In this document: positions 16,545 to 24,814 of the stretch, one piece after another
How the letters are laid out: the number at the start of each line of letters is the position of its first letter
Numbering within the stretch: the stretch's first letter is position 1
DNA from: Chitinophagaceae bacterium
GTDB lineage: Bacteria > Bacteroidota > Bacteroidia > Chitinophagales > Chitinophagaceae
NCBI GenBank assembly: GCA_004028765.1
Contig: SAIX01000088.1
Span: 1 to 35,169 of the forward strand
DNA: 35,169 nt
Direction of reading: 5' to 3'
Made by a program: the position numbers and the translations under genes
The notes under the pieces: model-generated
The model's database searches: none
The model's input: only the letters and a program-made list of their open reading frames with translations
Told to the model about the DNA's origin: nothing

Positions 16545-16944
16545 AGGCTTTGCATAATTACCGGCTTTAGGCCTGATCAAAATTTTGTTGACGCTGAGTG
16601 GAGTTATCAGCCTGCCTTGTTCAAAGAATTTTATCTTATATTTTTTGGCTGGTATCCATCCGTCCCGTTTGCAGCTTATAAAAAATTGTTGTAAATCCTT
16701 TCGCTTTCATGATCATATACCGCCCCGTTTTCAAGGTTTTTACGCAAACGGAAAATAAAGGAGCTGCATATATATTGCGAACAGAGGTAAAACCGATGCG
16801 ACCCGGTTGATATTCGGATATAACATTAAAATATCCTTTAATTATACCTGCAAAATATGATATTGCTGATCGGAAAAGTTAAATATGCTAATTTCTGTCC
16901 GAATTATCTGCCCGATTATTCAACCTAATTGATCGTACAGGCTT
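16545..16944. other. Non-coding spacer between tRNA-Pro and the Omp85-like gene
   Basis: About 400 nt, A/T-rich towards the right. A plus-strand frame crossing the tRNA and running to 16694 has no family features. No hairpin terminator, RNA gene or repeat was recognised. The promoter of the Omp85-like gene must lie in its right part, but no good TAnnTTTG match stands out. Confidence 0.5.
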
Positions 16945-18162
16945 ATGCAACTCAGAAAGAATTTTATTGTTGTGGCAATTGCATGCATCACTATGCCGGC
17001 TTATGGTAAAGCACATATTGGCGTTGTTTCAGATACTGCAGATAATCCTGCGGTACTGTTGCAGCAGGGGTTTTTTGTGAACAGTTCAAAACCTCCCAAA
17101 AAAACCGACTCACTGGGCAGAAAAAGCAACTCAAAAAAATATTTTCTTACGGTCCTGCCCGCATTTGGTTATACTTTACAAACAGGTTTCGCAGGATTGG
17201 TCAGTGCCAATATTGGGTATTATGCCGATAAAAGCCCGGAAGCCAAAATGTCAACAATTTCCACCAGCGTAACTTATTCTCAATACAATCAAATTATATT
17301 CCCCTTATTTGCAGACATCTGGTCAAAAGGCGGCAAGTATAATTTTATTTCGGACAACCGTTACATTTCATATCCTTCTGATATTTTTGGTTTGGGGGGT
17401 GCTACAGACCCCAATAAAGATCATACGATTGATTTTAAACAGATCAAGTTTCATCAAACATTATTACGGCAGATTAAAACCGATTTATATGCCGGTATTG
17501 GTTTTTATTATGACAGATTCTGGGATATAAAGGTGATTGAACCTCAAACAAGGTTGATTAACGTTTATCTGCAAAAAGAATTTGGTAACAGCCAGGTTGC
17601 CATTGGCCCCACATTCAGAATTTTATTTGATTCAAGAACCAATCAGCTGAATGCTGATAAAGGTTTTTATGCGAATGCGGTATTGCGGCAGAACTTTACA
17701 GAATTGGGAAGTGATGACGAATGGGCTTCTTTGCTGCTTGATGTGCGTAAATACATCAACTTCCCGCGCGGATCAAAAAACACATTGGCCTTATGGAGTT
17801 TTAACTGGCTTACACCTGCCGGAGACCCCAGTTACCTGCTATTACCAAGTACAGGCTGGGATGATCAGTATAACACAGGAAGAGGTTATATACAGAGCAG
17901 ATTCAGAGGTAAGCAAATGATTTATTTTGAAACCGAGTACAGGTATCGTATCACATCCAATGGCTTATTGGGCGGTGTTGCTTTTTTTAATATAGAAAAG
18001 TTCATGGGGAACCTTAAACCCTATGACAACCTGCTTCCCGGATACGGTGCCGGAATCAGGATCAGGCTCAATAAAAAATCAGGCGCCAATCTTTGTCTTG
18101 ATTACGGATTTGGAAACGGCGGCAGTCATGGATTATATGTTAACCTGGGTGAGGTATTCTGA
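16945..18162 (+). CDS. BamA/TamA-like (Omp85 barrel, bacterial surface antigen) outer-membrane protein
   Basis: This 405-aa protein has a signal peptide (residues 1-23 or so) and a short linker (SKPPKKTDSLGRKSNSKK). A C-terminal 16-strand-type barrel follows. The Omp85 loop-6 pattern appears as GRGYIQSRFRGKQMIYFETEYRYRI near 310-334, and the chain ends in an aromatic residue (EVF) as barrels do. The FDSRTNQLNADKGFYANAVLRQNF segment is the D15-type motif. No POTRA domain is present, so this is a barrel-only member, common in Bacteroidota. Role unknown; transport or assembly at the outer membrane is likely. The lipoprotein that follows after 46 nt may be in the same transcript. Confidence 0.87.
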   Translation: MQLRKNFIVVAIACITMPAYGKAHIGVVSDTADNPAVLLQQGFFVNSSKPPKKTDSLGRKSNSKKYFLTVLPAFGYTLQTGFAGLVSANIGYYADKSPEAKMSTISTSVTYSQYNQIIFPLFADIWSKGGKYNFISDNRYISYPSDIFGLGGATDPNKDHTIDFKQIKFHQTLLRQIKTDLYAGIGFYYDRFWDIKVIEPQTRLINVYLQKEFGNSQVAIGPTFRILFDSRTNQLNADKGFYANAVLRQNFTELGSDDEWASLLLDVRKYINFPRGSKNTLALWSFNWLTPAGDPSYLLLPSTGWDDQYNTGRGYIQSRFRGKQMIYFETEYRYRITSNGLLGGVAFFNIEKFMGNLKPYDNLLPGYGAGIRIRLNKKSGANLCLDYGFGNGGSHGLYVNLGEVF

Positions 18163-18208
18163 TGGGGTGTTGCAGTAAAAAATTTTTGATAGTGAACGTT
18201 AAAATTAA

Positions 18209-18796
18209 ATGACCAGTTATATGAAAAGGCATTTCTTAATGATGATATTGTTTTCGTTCGGTTTGGCTGCCTGCAGCAAATCGAGCAATAAACAAACAGA
18301 CTATCCGTATTTTCTGAATGTATATATTCAGAATGTTAAATATTCCACCAATTCAGTAGCCACATTCGGCGTGGCTAATCAGCAAGGCTGTGTAGCCAAT
18401 AAATTGTATAACCTAACCAGCATAGGACAAATAAATGTTGATGCGTATTATCTCGATTGTTATATAAAGCACTATTCAAATAATGTTGATTTTTCTTCCA
18501 CCAAACCGGGGTCACATAAAATTTTTGATGGAGGGACCCTGCTTGCCACAACCAACTGTAATTGTGATCTTGTTATTGGCCTGGTCGATAACAGTATTCC
18601 GAACCTGTTTAACAATACAATATTACAATCTGCCAATATAGTTAATAATGTTACTGCCATCAGTAAAAAAGACAGCACAGCAAATTTTTTTACGTATGAG
18701 GTTACAGGAAACTTTTCCTGTAATTTCAAAAACACAAATAATGCCATCATTCCTGTGGTGGGCAATTATGTAGTACCGTTAAAAGTGGCCAGGTAA
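18209..18796 (+). CDS. Lipoprotein of unknown function
   Basis: This 195-aa protein has a lipoprotein signal peptide with LAAC (Cys22 from this start, Cys18 from the ATG at 18221, which is equally possible). The mature part is rich in Asn, Ser, Thr and Tyr and contains several Cys (GCVANK, LDCYIKH, TNCNCDLVIG, FSCNFKN), suggesting disulfides. I do not recognise a family. It sits 46 nt behind the Omp85-like gene and may be its outer-membrane partner; this is only context. Confidence 0.78.
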   Translation: MTSYMKRHFLMMILFSFGLAACSKSSNKQTDYPYFLNVYIQNVKYSTNSVATFGVANQQGCVANKLYNLTSIGQINVDAYYLDCYIKHYSNNVDFSSTKPGSHKIFDGGTLLATTNCNCDLVIGLVDNSIPNLFNNTILQSANIVNNVTAISKKDSTANFFTYEVTGNFSCNFKNTNNAIIPVVGNYVVPLKVAR

Positions 18797-18980
18797 AAAA
18801 TCCTTTTTCTGTTGGGGATATGGAATTGACGAAGGTTATGTCCGAGAAATCAATCCAGCGTTTGTTTCAGGCTCTCTTAGCGAAGCCTTTTTTAAAATAA
18901 TGTTTTCGAATTTTCTCCCTGAATCCGGTAAATGCTGGCAGGTGTTTTTTAAACCTGAAAAATATTTTCAGCAAAACAAA

Positions 18981-19014
18981 CTGGAAACCTCGCAATTAAA
19001 AACCGGTTTCCCAG
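18981..19014 (-). terminator. Possible terminator behind tRNA-Thr
   Basis: GGAAACC (18983-18989) pairs with GGTTTCC (19005-19011) across a 15-nt loop. On the minus strand the stem is followed by AGTTTGTTTTG. The T-run is interrupted, so efficiency is doubtful. Confidence 0.35.
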
Positions 19015-19036
19015 GCACCTGCAAAATAATTGCTTG

Positions 19037-19109
19037 AGCCAACTATCGGACTCGAACCGACGACCCTTTCATTACGAATGAAATGCTCTACCAGCTGAGC
19101 TAAGTTGGC
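19037..19109 (-). tRNA. tRNA-Thr (anticodon CGT)
   Basis: On the minus strand GCCAACT pairs with AGTTGGC over 7 bp with discriminator T. D stem GCTC/GAGC, anticodon stem TTTCA/TGAAA around TTCGTAA (anticodon CGT) and T stem GTCGG/CCGAT (one G-T) around TTCGAGT are intact. CCA is not encoded. The 5' end lies 13 nt after the stop codon of the DEAD-box helicase on the same strand, with no room for a separate promoter outside the coding region. Confidence 0.96.
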
Positions 19110-19122
19110 TGGTATCCTAAAG

Positions 19123-20382
19123 TTAGGAAACGCGGTTATTGTTCGGGCGGTTTTGTCCGCCGGGTTTTCTCTTTCCTTTAAACCCATGGCCCCGGCCCCG
19201 GTTTCTTCCCGAATCGCCATGACCACCTCTCGGGTTGTATGCAGGAACGGCACCCAGTTCTTCAGGAACAACTGCTTTTGTTACGGTTTTACCGATCAGC
19301 TCCTCGATTCTTGCAAAACGCTGCTGTTCTTTTTCGATGATAAAAGTATAGGCAGTTCCGGTACTCGCTGCACGGGCTGTACGGCCGATACGGTGTACAT
19401 AATCCTCCCCATCATTCGGCACATCGTAGTTGATCACGAGATCAATATCTTCCACGTCAATACCCCGGCTGAGGATATCGGTTGCCACCAGAATCCTTGT
19501 TTTGCGGTTGCGGAAATCGAGCAATACCTGTTCGCGGTGGTCCTGTTCAAGGTCGGAATGGATCTGGTCAACCGAAAGCCCGGCACGTTTCAGCTCATGC
19601 GCCAGTTGTTTTACACTGCTTTTTTTAGAACAGAAAACAATGACGCTCTGAAAATCACTTTTTTGAAGGATGCTTTTGATCAATGGGTTCTTTTGTGGCT
19701 CATAAACCACGAATGCTTCCTGCACGATCTGCTCGGGCGGTTTGGATACAGCGATATTGATCTCGAGCGGATGGTGCAGTATTTTCCTGGCCAGTTCCCT
19801 GATCTTTGGTGGCATGGTGGCAGAGAAAAGCAGGTTTTGTCTTTGTTTGGGCAAAAAGGAAATGATCTTCATGATATCATCATGAAAACCCATGTCCAGC
19901 ATTCGGTCGGCCTCATCCAGTACCAGGTATTTTACACCCTGCATCTTTACATACCCATTATTCAGGTGGGCGATCATGCGGCCTGGCGTGCAGATCACCA
20001 TATCCACACCGCTCGATAAAGCTTTTTTCTCAGTAGCAAAAGTGGCGCCATCGCTGCCGCCGTATACCGGGATGCTGCTTACATCGGTAAAATAAGAAAG
20101 CCCCTCCATTGCCTGGGCTATCTGTACCGCCAGCTCGCGGGTTGGAACGATGATCAGGGCATTCACAAGATGGGTATCGTGTGGTTCCGTAAGCAGCTTG
20201 TTTACGACAGGCAGTAAAAAAGCTGCCGTTTTACCCGTACCGGTTTGCGCCGAGGCGATAATGTCTTTTCCCTGTAATATCGGGGGGATCACCTGCTCCT
20301 GAACGGGAGTGGCGGTTTCATACCCCATGGAATCAATGCCGGAAAGCAGCCTTTCATCAAGGCCTAATTCTGTAAAATTCAA
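19123..20382 (-). CDS. DEAD-box ATP-dependent RNA helicase
   Basis: This 419-aa helicase has all core motifs: the Q motif before GYETATPVQEQVIPP, AQTGTGKT (45-52), PTREL (80-84), TPGR (132-135), DEAD (156-159), SAT (187-189) and HRIGRTARA near 330. A basic, Gly- and Arg-rich tail (RGGHGDSGRNRGRGHGFKGK) follows, as in RhlE-type helicases used in ribosome assembly and cold adaptation. The protein should be cytoplasmic. tRNA-Thr follows 13 nt behind it and is probably read in part from the same transcript. Confidence 0.95.
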   Translation of the reverse strand: MNFTELGLDERLLSGIDSMGYETATPVQEQVIPPILQGKDIIASAQTGTGKTAAFLLPVVNKLLTEPHDTHLVNALIIVPTRELAVQIAQAMEGLSYFTDVSSIPVYGGSDGATFATEKKALSSGVDMVICTPGRMIAHLNNGYVKMQGVKYLVLDEADRMLDMGFHDDIMKIISFLPKQRQNLLFSATMPPKIRELARKILHHPLEINIAVSKPPEQIVQEAFVVYEPQKNPLIKSILQKSDFQSVIVFCSKKSSVKQLAHELKRAGLSVDQIHSDLEQDHREQVLLDFRNRKTRILVATDILSRGIDVEDIDLVINYDVPNDGEDYVHRIGRTARAASTGTAYTFIIEKEQQRFARIEELIGKTVTKAVVPEELGAVPAYNPRGGHGDSGRNRGRGHGFKGKRKPGGQNRPNNNRVS

Positions 20383-20533
20383 AATCTGCGAAAGTATTTA
20401 TAAATGATATAGCTGTAAAGATAGTGCAATTGTGCGGCCTAAGGCCGGCCTTTACCCGGATGCTTAAAAGGCATCGAAAAAGCCCGAATATGGTTTTGAC
20501 TTATTTTTAACCAAGTAAAGCACCCAATTCAGT

Positions 20534-20541
20534 TATTTTTG
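20534..20541 (+). promoter_or_regulatory. -7 promoter element before the PorT-like gene
   Basis: TATTTTTG matches TAnnTTTG fully and lies 35 nt before the ATG at 20577. A -33 TTTG is not evident at the expected distance. Confidence 0.4.
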
Positions 20542-20576
20542 CGCCCTACCGGCAGAACTGCCATTAACTACCTGAG

Positions 20577-21296
20577 ATGAAAAAATTAGTACTCGTATTA
20601 CTGGGCCTGCCTGTATGCTACCTGGCTGTTTCCCAAAACATCAACATTCCCAAGATTGATCTGAGCAACCGCGCCGCGGATCATTTTATGATCCAGTATG
20701 GCGGCGATAGCTGGACGAACCGCCCCGACAGTGTCCGTACCGGAGGTTTCAGCCGCCATTTCAACTTCTATTTCATGCTGGATAAACCTTTTAAAACAAA
20801 TCCTAAATTCAGCGTGGCTTATGGTATCGGTATCGGGAGCAGCAATATCTTTTTTAAGAATACCTATGTAGATATTAAAGCGCTGACACCAAGACTCCCT
20901 TTCACCAACCTCGACAGTTCCAATCACTACGATAAGTTCAAGGTTACCACCATTTATGCAGAGATCCCGGTTGAGCTCCGTTATTATAAAGATCCCGCCA
21001 ATCCCGGTAAATCCTGGAAAGCGGCGCTTGGTGTAAAAGTGGGCACCCTGCTGAAATCTTATACCAAAGGCAAAAACCTCGTTACGAAGAGCGGGAGCAG
21101 TATTTTTGGCCCGGGTTATATCAGCAAGGAAAGCGATAAACGTTTCTTCAATGGAACCATGCTCGCTGTTACCGGCCGTGTAGGCTATGGTATTTTTTCG
21201 ATTGATGCAGGATACCAGTTCAATGGTGTGCTGAAAGATGGTGTTGGCCCGAGCATGAATAAATTTTCGATCGGTATCACGCTGAGCGGATTATAA
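20577..21296 (+). CDS. Outer-membrane beta-barrel protein (PorT-like)
   Basis: This 239-aa protein has a signal peptide ending LAVSQ near residue 20. The mature chain is beta-rich with repeated amphipathic strands (FSVAYGIGIGSSNIFF, TTIYAEIPVELRYY, WKAALGVKVGTLLKSYTKG, LAVTGRVGYGIFSIDAGYQFNGV) and ends FSIGITLSGL. This resembles the outer_membrane beta-barrel_2/PorT-type proteins of Bacteroidota. T9SS PorT itself is essential for gliding export, but the similarity here is only at the fold level. It is monocistronic and followed by a strong terminator. Confidence 0.82.
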   Translation: MKKLVLVLLGLPVCYLAVSQNINIPKIDLSNRAADHFMIQYGGDSWTNRPDSVRTGGFSRHFNFYFMLDKPFKTNPKFSVAYGIGIGSSNIFFKNTYVDIKALTPRLPFTNLDSSNHYDKFKVTTIYAEIPVELRYYKDPANPGKSWKAALGVKVGTLLKSYTKGKNLVTKSGSSIFGPGYISKESDKRFFNGTMLAVTGRVGYGIFSIDAGYQFNGVLKDGVGPSMNKFSIGITLSGL

Positions 21297-21340
21297 GATT
21301 TACAATTCAGTGAACCGGTTATTTAAAAACCGGGATAGGG

Positions 21341-21374
21341 TCGTGGGTAAGTTTTCTTACCCACGATTTTTTTT
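21341..21374 (+). terminator. Strong rho-independent terminator
   Basis: TCGTGGGTAAG (21341-21351), loop TTTT and CTTACCCACGA (21356-21366) form a perfect 11-bp stem followed by eight T (21367-21374). It ends the PorT-like gene's transcript. Confidence 0.93.
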
Positions 21375-21430
21375 GAGGAGAGAATACCGGTCCCCTGCAG
21401 TATTCTGAGAGCCATTCATTTTCTCATAGT

Positions 21431-21438
21431 TATCTTTG
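21431..21438 (+). promoter_or_regulatory. -7 promoter element of hflX
   Basis: TATCTTTG is a full TAnnTTTG match 20 nt before the TTG start at 21458, giving a leader of roughly a dozen bases. AAAGGA directly before the start can act as a weak ribosome binding site. No -33 TTTG was found. Confidence 0.5.
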
Positions 21439-21457
21439 CCGCTTAAACCAAAGGATC

Positions 21458-22645
21458 TTGATCGAAAAAAAGAAAGCGATACGGGCCGAAGAGCGAACGG
21501 TATTGGTGGGCGTGATACAAAAAGACCAGACCGAAGAACAGGTAACTGAATACCTCGATGAGCTTGCTTTTCTGGCAGAAACGGCCGGCGCTATTGCTGT
21601 AAAAAGATTTACGCAGAAACTGCCGCACCCCGACAGCCGTACGTTTGTGGGCAAGGGGAAGCTGGAGGAAATTAAAAATTATCTCTCGGGGAAAGATATC
21701 CGGCTCGTGATATTCGATGATGAACTGACAGGGTCACAGATCACCAATATCGAAAAAGAACTGGGCGTAAAAACAATCGACCGCAGTGATCTTATCCTCG
21801 ATATTTTCGCCAGCCGCGCAAGAACGGCGCAGGCCAAAGTGCAGGTAGAGCTTGCCCAGTACCAATATCTTTTACCAAGATTAAAAGGGATGTGGAAACA
21901 CCTCGAACGCCAGGGAGGCGGTATTGGCACGCGCGGACCGGGTGAAACAGAAATAGAAACCGACCGCCGTATTGTAAAGGATAAGATATCCCTTCTGCGC
22001 AAACGGTTGGCCGAGATCGATAAACAGTCCTTTACCCAGCGGAAAGAAAGAGGTGAACTGATCCGCGTGGCACTGGTTGGGTATACCAACGTGGGCAAGA
22101 GTACATTGATGAACCTGCTCAGCAAAAGTGAAGTGTTTGCCGAAAACAAACTCTTCGCCACGCTGGATACCACTACCCGGAAAGTGGTGTTCGAGAATAC
22201 GCCTTTTTTATTGAGTGATACCGTCGGCTTTATCCGGAAGCTGCCCCATCACCTTGTGGAAAGCTTTAAAAGCACCCTCGATGAAGTACGTGAGGCCGAT
22301 ATCCTGTTGCATGTGGTGGATACTTCGCATCCGCAGTATGAAGACCAGATAGGTGTGGTGAATAAGACCCTGCAGGAATTAAAAGCCTTCGATAAACCCA
22401 TACTCACCATTTTTAATAAGATGGACCTCTACCGTGAAAAGAATTTTGACCAGTGGCTGCCGGATAGCGTTGAAGAAGAGATCCTTCGTGAGCTGCGCGA
22501 AAAATGGGATCACGCCACAGAAGGCAACTGTGTGTTTGTATCAGCCAAAGAGCGGAATAATATTGATGCGCTCCGGGAACTCATTCTCAAAAAAGTGAGG
22601 GATATGTACCAGGTCCGCTACCCGTACCGTACCATTCATTTTTAA
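21458..22645 (+). CDS. hflX: HflX family ribosome-associated GTPase
   Basis: This 395-aa GTPase has the HflX N-terminal domain (PDSRTFVGKGKLEEIK near 58-73; QVELAQYQYLLPRLKGMWKHLERQGGGIG near 128-157) and the GTRGPGETEIETDRR linker (157-171). The G domain has G1 GYTNVGKST (208-216), a DTVGFIRKLPHHLVESFKSTL switch II region and NKMD as G4. HflX splits stalled or hibernating 70S ribosomes under stress. The start is TTG at 21458, judged from the nearby promoter and AAAGGA. Length fits the family. The Rieske protein gene follows after 107 nt of repeat-like spacer. Confidence 0.96.
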   Translation: MIEKKKAIRAEERTVLVGVIQKDQTEEQVTEYLDELAFLAETAGAIAVKRFTQKLPHPDSRTFVGKGKLEEIKNYLSGKDIRLVIFDDELTGSQITNIEKELGVKTIDRSDLILDIFASRARTAQAKVQVELAQYQYLLPRLKGMWKHLERQGGGIGTRGPGETEIETDRRIVKDKISLLRKRLAEIDKQSFTQRKERGELIRVALVGYTNVGKSTLMNLLSKSEVFAENKLFATLDTTTRKVVFENTPFLLSDTVGFIRKLPHHLVESFKSTLDEVREADILLHVVDTSHPQYEDQIGVVNKTLQELKAFDKPILTIFNKMDLYREKNFDQWLPDSVEEEILRELREKWDHATEGNCVFVSAKERNNIDALRELILKKVRDMYQVRYPYRTIHF

Positions 22646-22659
22646 TAAAAAAATTATTG

Positions 22660-22689
22660 GATTGCGGATAATGGATCAGCTGATGAATC
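22660..22689. repeat. Degenerate GATTNNN heptamer run
   Basis: The units GATTGCG, GATAATG, GATCAGCT and GATGAATC follow each other between hflX and the Rieske gene. The right part of the spacer (22712-22750) holds similar units in reverse orientation (AATCCGT, AAATCCG). The same motif family occurs at 24648 and 29059. Confidence 0.55.
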
Positions 22690-22752
22690 CTTTGTAAGAA
22701 AGTTATTATTCGCGAATCCGTAAATCCGCCAATTCATGAATCATAATTCTCA

Positions 22753-23106
22753 ATGAGTGCAAAGATCAACTGGTATAAAATAGCCGAGAGCGAAGCGGAG
22801 TTGCGCTGGCAGGAGAACGGGATGTGTCTTGTGCAGGCCGGAGATAAAACAGTTACAATAGCCCGCTACCAGGATAAGCTGTATGCGTTTGCCCATAAAT
22901 GCCCGCATGCAAGTGGTATCATGGCCGATGGTTTTATCAATGCACTGGGCCAGGTGGCCTGCCCGATACACCGCTACCGTTTTGATATCCGCAACGGGCG
23001 CAATACAAGCGGGGAGGGATATTACATGAAAACCTACCTTGTGGAAAGACGGGTAGACGGTATCTATATCGGTTTGGAAAACAAAGGTTTTTGGCCTTCT
23101 TTTTAA
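22753..23106 (+). CDS. Rieske-type [2Fe-2S] protein
   Basis: This 117-aa protein is a single Rieske domain. The cluster ligands are Cys50 and His52 in CPHASG and Cys70 and His73 in CPIHRYRFD, spaced C-x-H-x17-C-x2-H. The N-terminus has no signal peptide or TM helix, so it is soluble and resembles the ferredoxin-type Rieske proteins that pass electrons to oxygenases or reductases (NirD-like). The ATG at 22753 gives a complete domain. Its partner enzyme is not in the window. Confidence 0.93.
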   Translation: MSAKINWYKIAESEAELRWQENGMCLVQAGDKTVTIARYQDKLYAFAHKCPHASGIMADGFINALGQVACPIHRYRFDIRNGRNTSGEGYYMKTYLVERRVDGIYIGLENKGFWPSF

Positions 23107-23121
23107 AAAAACCTTTCAAAT

Positions 23122-23151
23122 TTTGCCGGGAAACATTTTTCCTTATTTTTG
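23122..23151 (+). promoter_or_regulatory. Promoter of tRNA-Asn
   Basis: TTTG (23122-23125), an 18-nt spacer and TATTTTTG (23144-23151) match both Bacteroidota elements. The predicted start is about 12 nt before the tRNA. Confidence 0.75.
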
Positions 23152-23169
23152 CAACCCCGAAAGGGAAAT

Positions 23170-23243
23170 TCCTCCTTAGCTCAGTTGGTTAGAGCATCTG
23201 ACTGTTAATCAGAGGGTCTCTGGTTCAAGTCCAGAAGGGGGAG
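23170..23243 (+). tRNA. tRNA-Asn (anticodon GTT)
   Basis: The acceptor TCCTCCT pairs with AGGGGGA (one T-G) with discriminator G. D stem GCTC/GAGC, anticodon stem TCTGA/TCAGA around CTGTTAA (anticodon GTT) and T stem TCTGG/CCAGA around TTCAAGT are intact. It has its own promoter and terminator. Confidence 0.97.
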
Positions 23244-23244
23244 C

Positions 23245-23271
23245 AAAAGACCGGCTTTATGCTGGTCTTTT
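23245..23271 (+). terminator. Rho-independent terminator of tRNA-Asn
   Basis: AAAAGACCGGC (23245-23255), loop TTTAT and GCTGGTCTTTT (23261-23271) pair over 11 bp with one G-T, followed by more T residues. Confidence 0.88.
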
Positions 23272-23420
23272 TTATTTTAACAGCGCTATGTCCTATTGGC
23301 AGAAGTTTACACACCCTGCCGGTACCACTTAATTATTCATTTTCTTTCAAAGCCGCAAATACCCGGTTTTTCACTGAGCTACTTCCATATTCCATTATTC
23401 CTCGTTTCTGTTCCCCGGGT

Positions 23421-24518
23421 TCAAAACCATCCTCTTTTTTTAAACACATAGATCATCCAGACAGGGATCAACAGCATAAGTGTTACGGCTATAAAAAAAC
23501 CATTGCTGTCGTGGATATAAGGCAGCCTGTCAAAATTCATCCCGAAAATACCTCCGATCACCGTTGCGGGTGCGAGTAAACAGGTAACGATGGCCATCAC
23601 TTTCATCACTTCATTCATGCGCAGGTTTACGTTATTGAGGTAAAGGTCCTGCAGGTTCATCATCATATCGCGGTAGTTTTCCGCAAGCTCGTTGGCCTGT
23701 ACAATATGGTCATACACATCTTTAAAATATTTTACCGTCCGCTCCTGCAGCAAATCGCTGTCGGTGCGGATAAAACCATTCACCAGTTCCCTTACCGGGC
23801 TCACATTCCTTTTTAAAACGATCAGCTCTTTCCGGAGGTTATTGATCTCGGCAAGTACGCGGGTGTTGCTGCTGCGGATGATTTTTTCCTCTAACAGTTC
23901 AATATGCTCGCCCAGTTTTTCCATCACCACATAATAATGGTCAACGATCATATCAAGCAGTGCATAGCAGAGATAATCGGCACCACTGTTACGCAGTTTG
24001 GTATTTGCCACCCTGAGTTTATCACGCACCGTATCAAATACATCTCTTTCTGAATCTTCCTGGAATGACAATATAAAATCTTTACCCAATACCATACTGA
24101 TCTGTTCCGTTTCCACCGCACCTGTACGGTCGTTGAAATACAGCATATTTAACAGGCAGAATAAAACAGGATCCACTTCGTCCATTTTAGGCCGCTGGCC
24201 AACACTCATGATATCTTCCTGTATCAAAGCATGCACCTGAAAATGGTTGCAGATGGCTTCCACATCCGCCTTACGGATACCATCGATATTGATCCACGAT
24301 ACATTGCCATTATCTTTTAAGGGAAAGCATTCTGAGATATGTTCGTATTTCTTTTCGCTGACTTCTGCAGCTGAGTAATCAAAAATATTGATGTGAATAT
24401 GTGTGGGTTCTTCCCTTGCCTGTGTATCTGTTGGATTCACCACAAAAATATCACGTGTTCTACGGGTATTAAAAAGGGAGCGTACATTAAAATATTTCAG
24501 GTATTTATTCTGTGCCAT
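23421..24518 (-). CDS. corA: CorA-type magnesium/cobalt transporter
   Basis: This 365-aa protein has the long cytoplasmic N-terminal domain of CorA and two C-terminal membrane helices (about 310-325 and 340-358). The signature GMNF at 326-329 lies between them in the loop FGMNFDRLPYIHDSNG. The stalk helix region (MMNLQDLYLNNVNLRMNEVMKVMAIV) is typical. CorA forms a pentameric channel for Mg2+, Co2+ or Ni2+ uptake. Near the start is VNPTDTQAREEP. The gene is monocistronic and divergent from the YheT-type hydrolase across 296 nt. Confidence 0.95.
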   Translation of the reverse strand: MAQNKYLKYFNVRSLFNTRRTRDIFVVNPTDTQAREEPTHIHINIFDYSAAEVSEKKYEHISECFPLKDNGNVSWINIDGIRKADVEAICNHFQVHALIQEDIMSVGQRPKMDEVDPVLFCLLNMLYFNDRTGAVETEQISMVLGKDFILSFQEDSERDVFDTVRDKLRVANTKLRNSGADYLCYALLDMIVDHYYVVMEKLGEHIELLEEKIIRSSNTRVLAEINNLRKELIVLKRNVSPVRELVNGFIRTDSDLLQERTVKYFKDVYDHIVQANELAENYRDMMMNLQDLYLNNVNLRMNEVMKVMAIVTCLLAPATVIGGIFGMNFDRLPYIHDSNGFFIAVTLMLLIPVWMIYVFKKRGWF

Positions 24519-24610
24519 AGCGGGAAGTTACAAAATCAATAACGGACCTTTTTTACTTTGATTAACCGGGACTGTTTGTTGCCCTTTTAAGAATTAGCCG
24601 TATGCGTCCA

Positions 24611-24683
24611 GTTAAAATGGTTAAAAAAGTTAAAGAATTTTATTGACGATTTACGATTGATGATTCACGAATAAAGGATTGCG
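24611..24683. repeat. Composite micro-repeat: 9-nt GTTAAANNN units and 7-nt GATTNNN units
   Basis: Three units of exactly 9 nt (GTTAAAATG, GTTAAAAAA, GTTAAAGAA; 24611-24637) are followed by GATTTAC, GATTGAT, GATTCAC, GAATAAAG and GATTGCG (24648-24683). The whole lies in the 296-nt spacer between corA and the YheT-type gene (24519-24814), where I saw nothing else except A/T-rich sequence that must hold both promoters. Confidence 0.6.
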
Positions 24684-24814
24684 TATTAAAAGCACGCTTA
24701 TCCTCGGTTATTCAGCGCAAAGTTTTGCCGTGAAATATCCGATCATGCTCCACAATTCATAAAAAACTTATTCATTGTATTATTCCCTCAGGCTATCATC
24801 GTAACATTGCAGAA

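Noticed and set aside
16419..16694. 91-codon plus-strand frame over tRNA-Pro
   Set aside because: The first 30 codons are antisense of the tRNA and terminator, and the remainder shows no family features.
19105..20019. 304-codon plus-strand frame opposite the DEAD-box helicase
   Set aside because: It is the antisense shadow of a helicase with all motifs intact.
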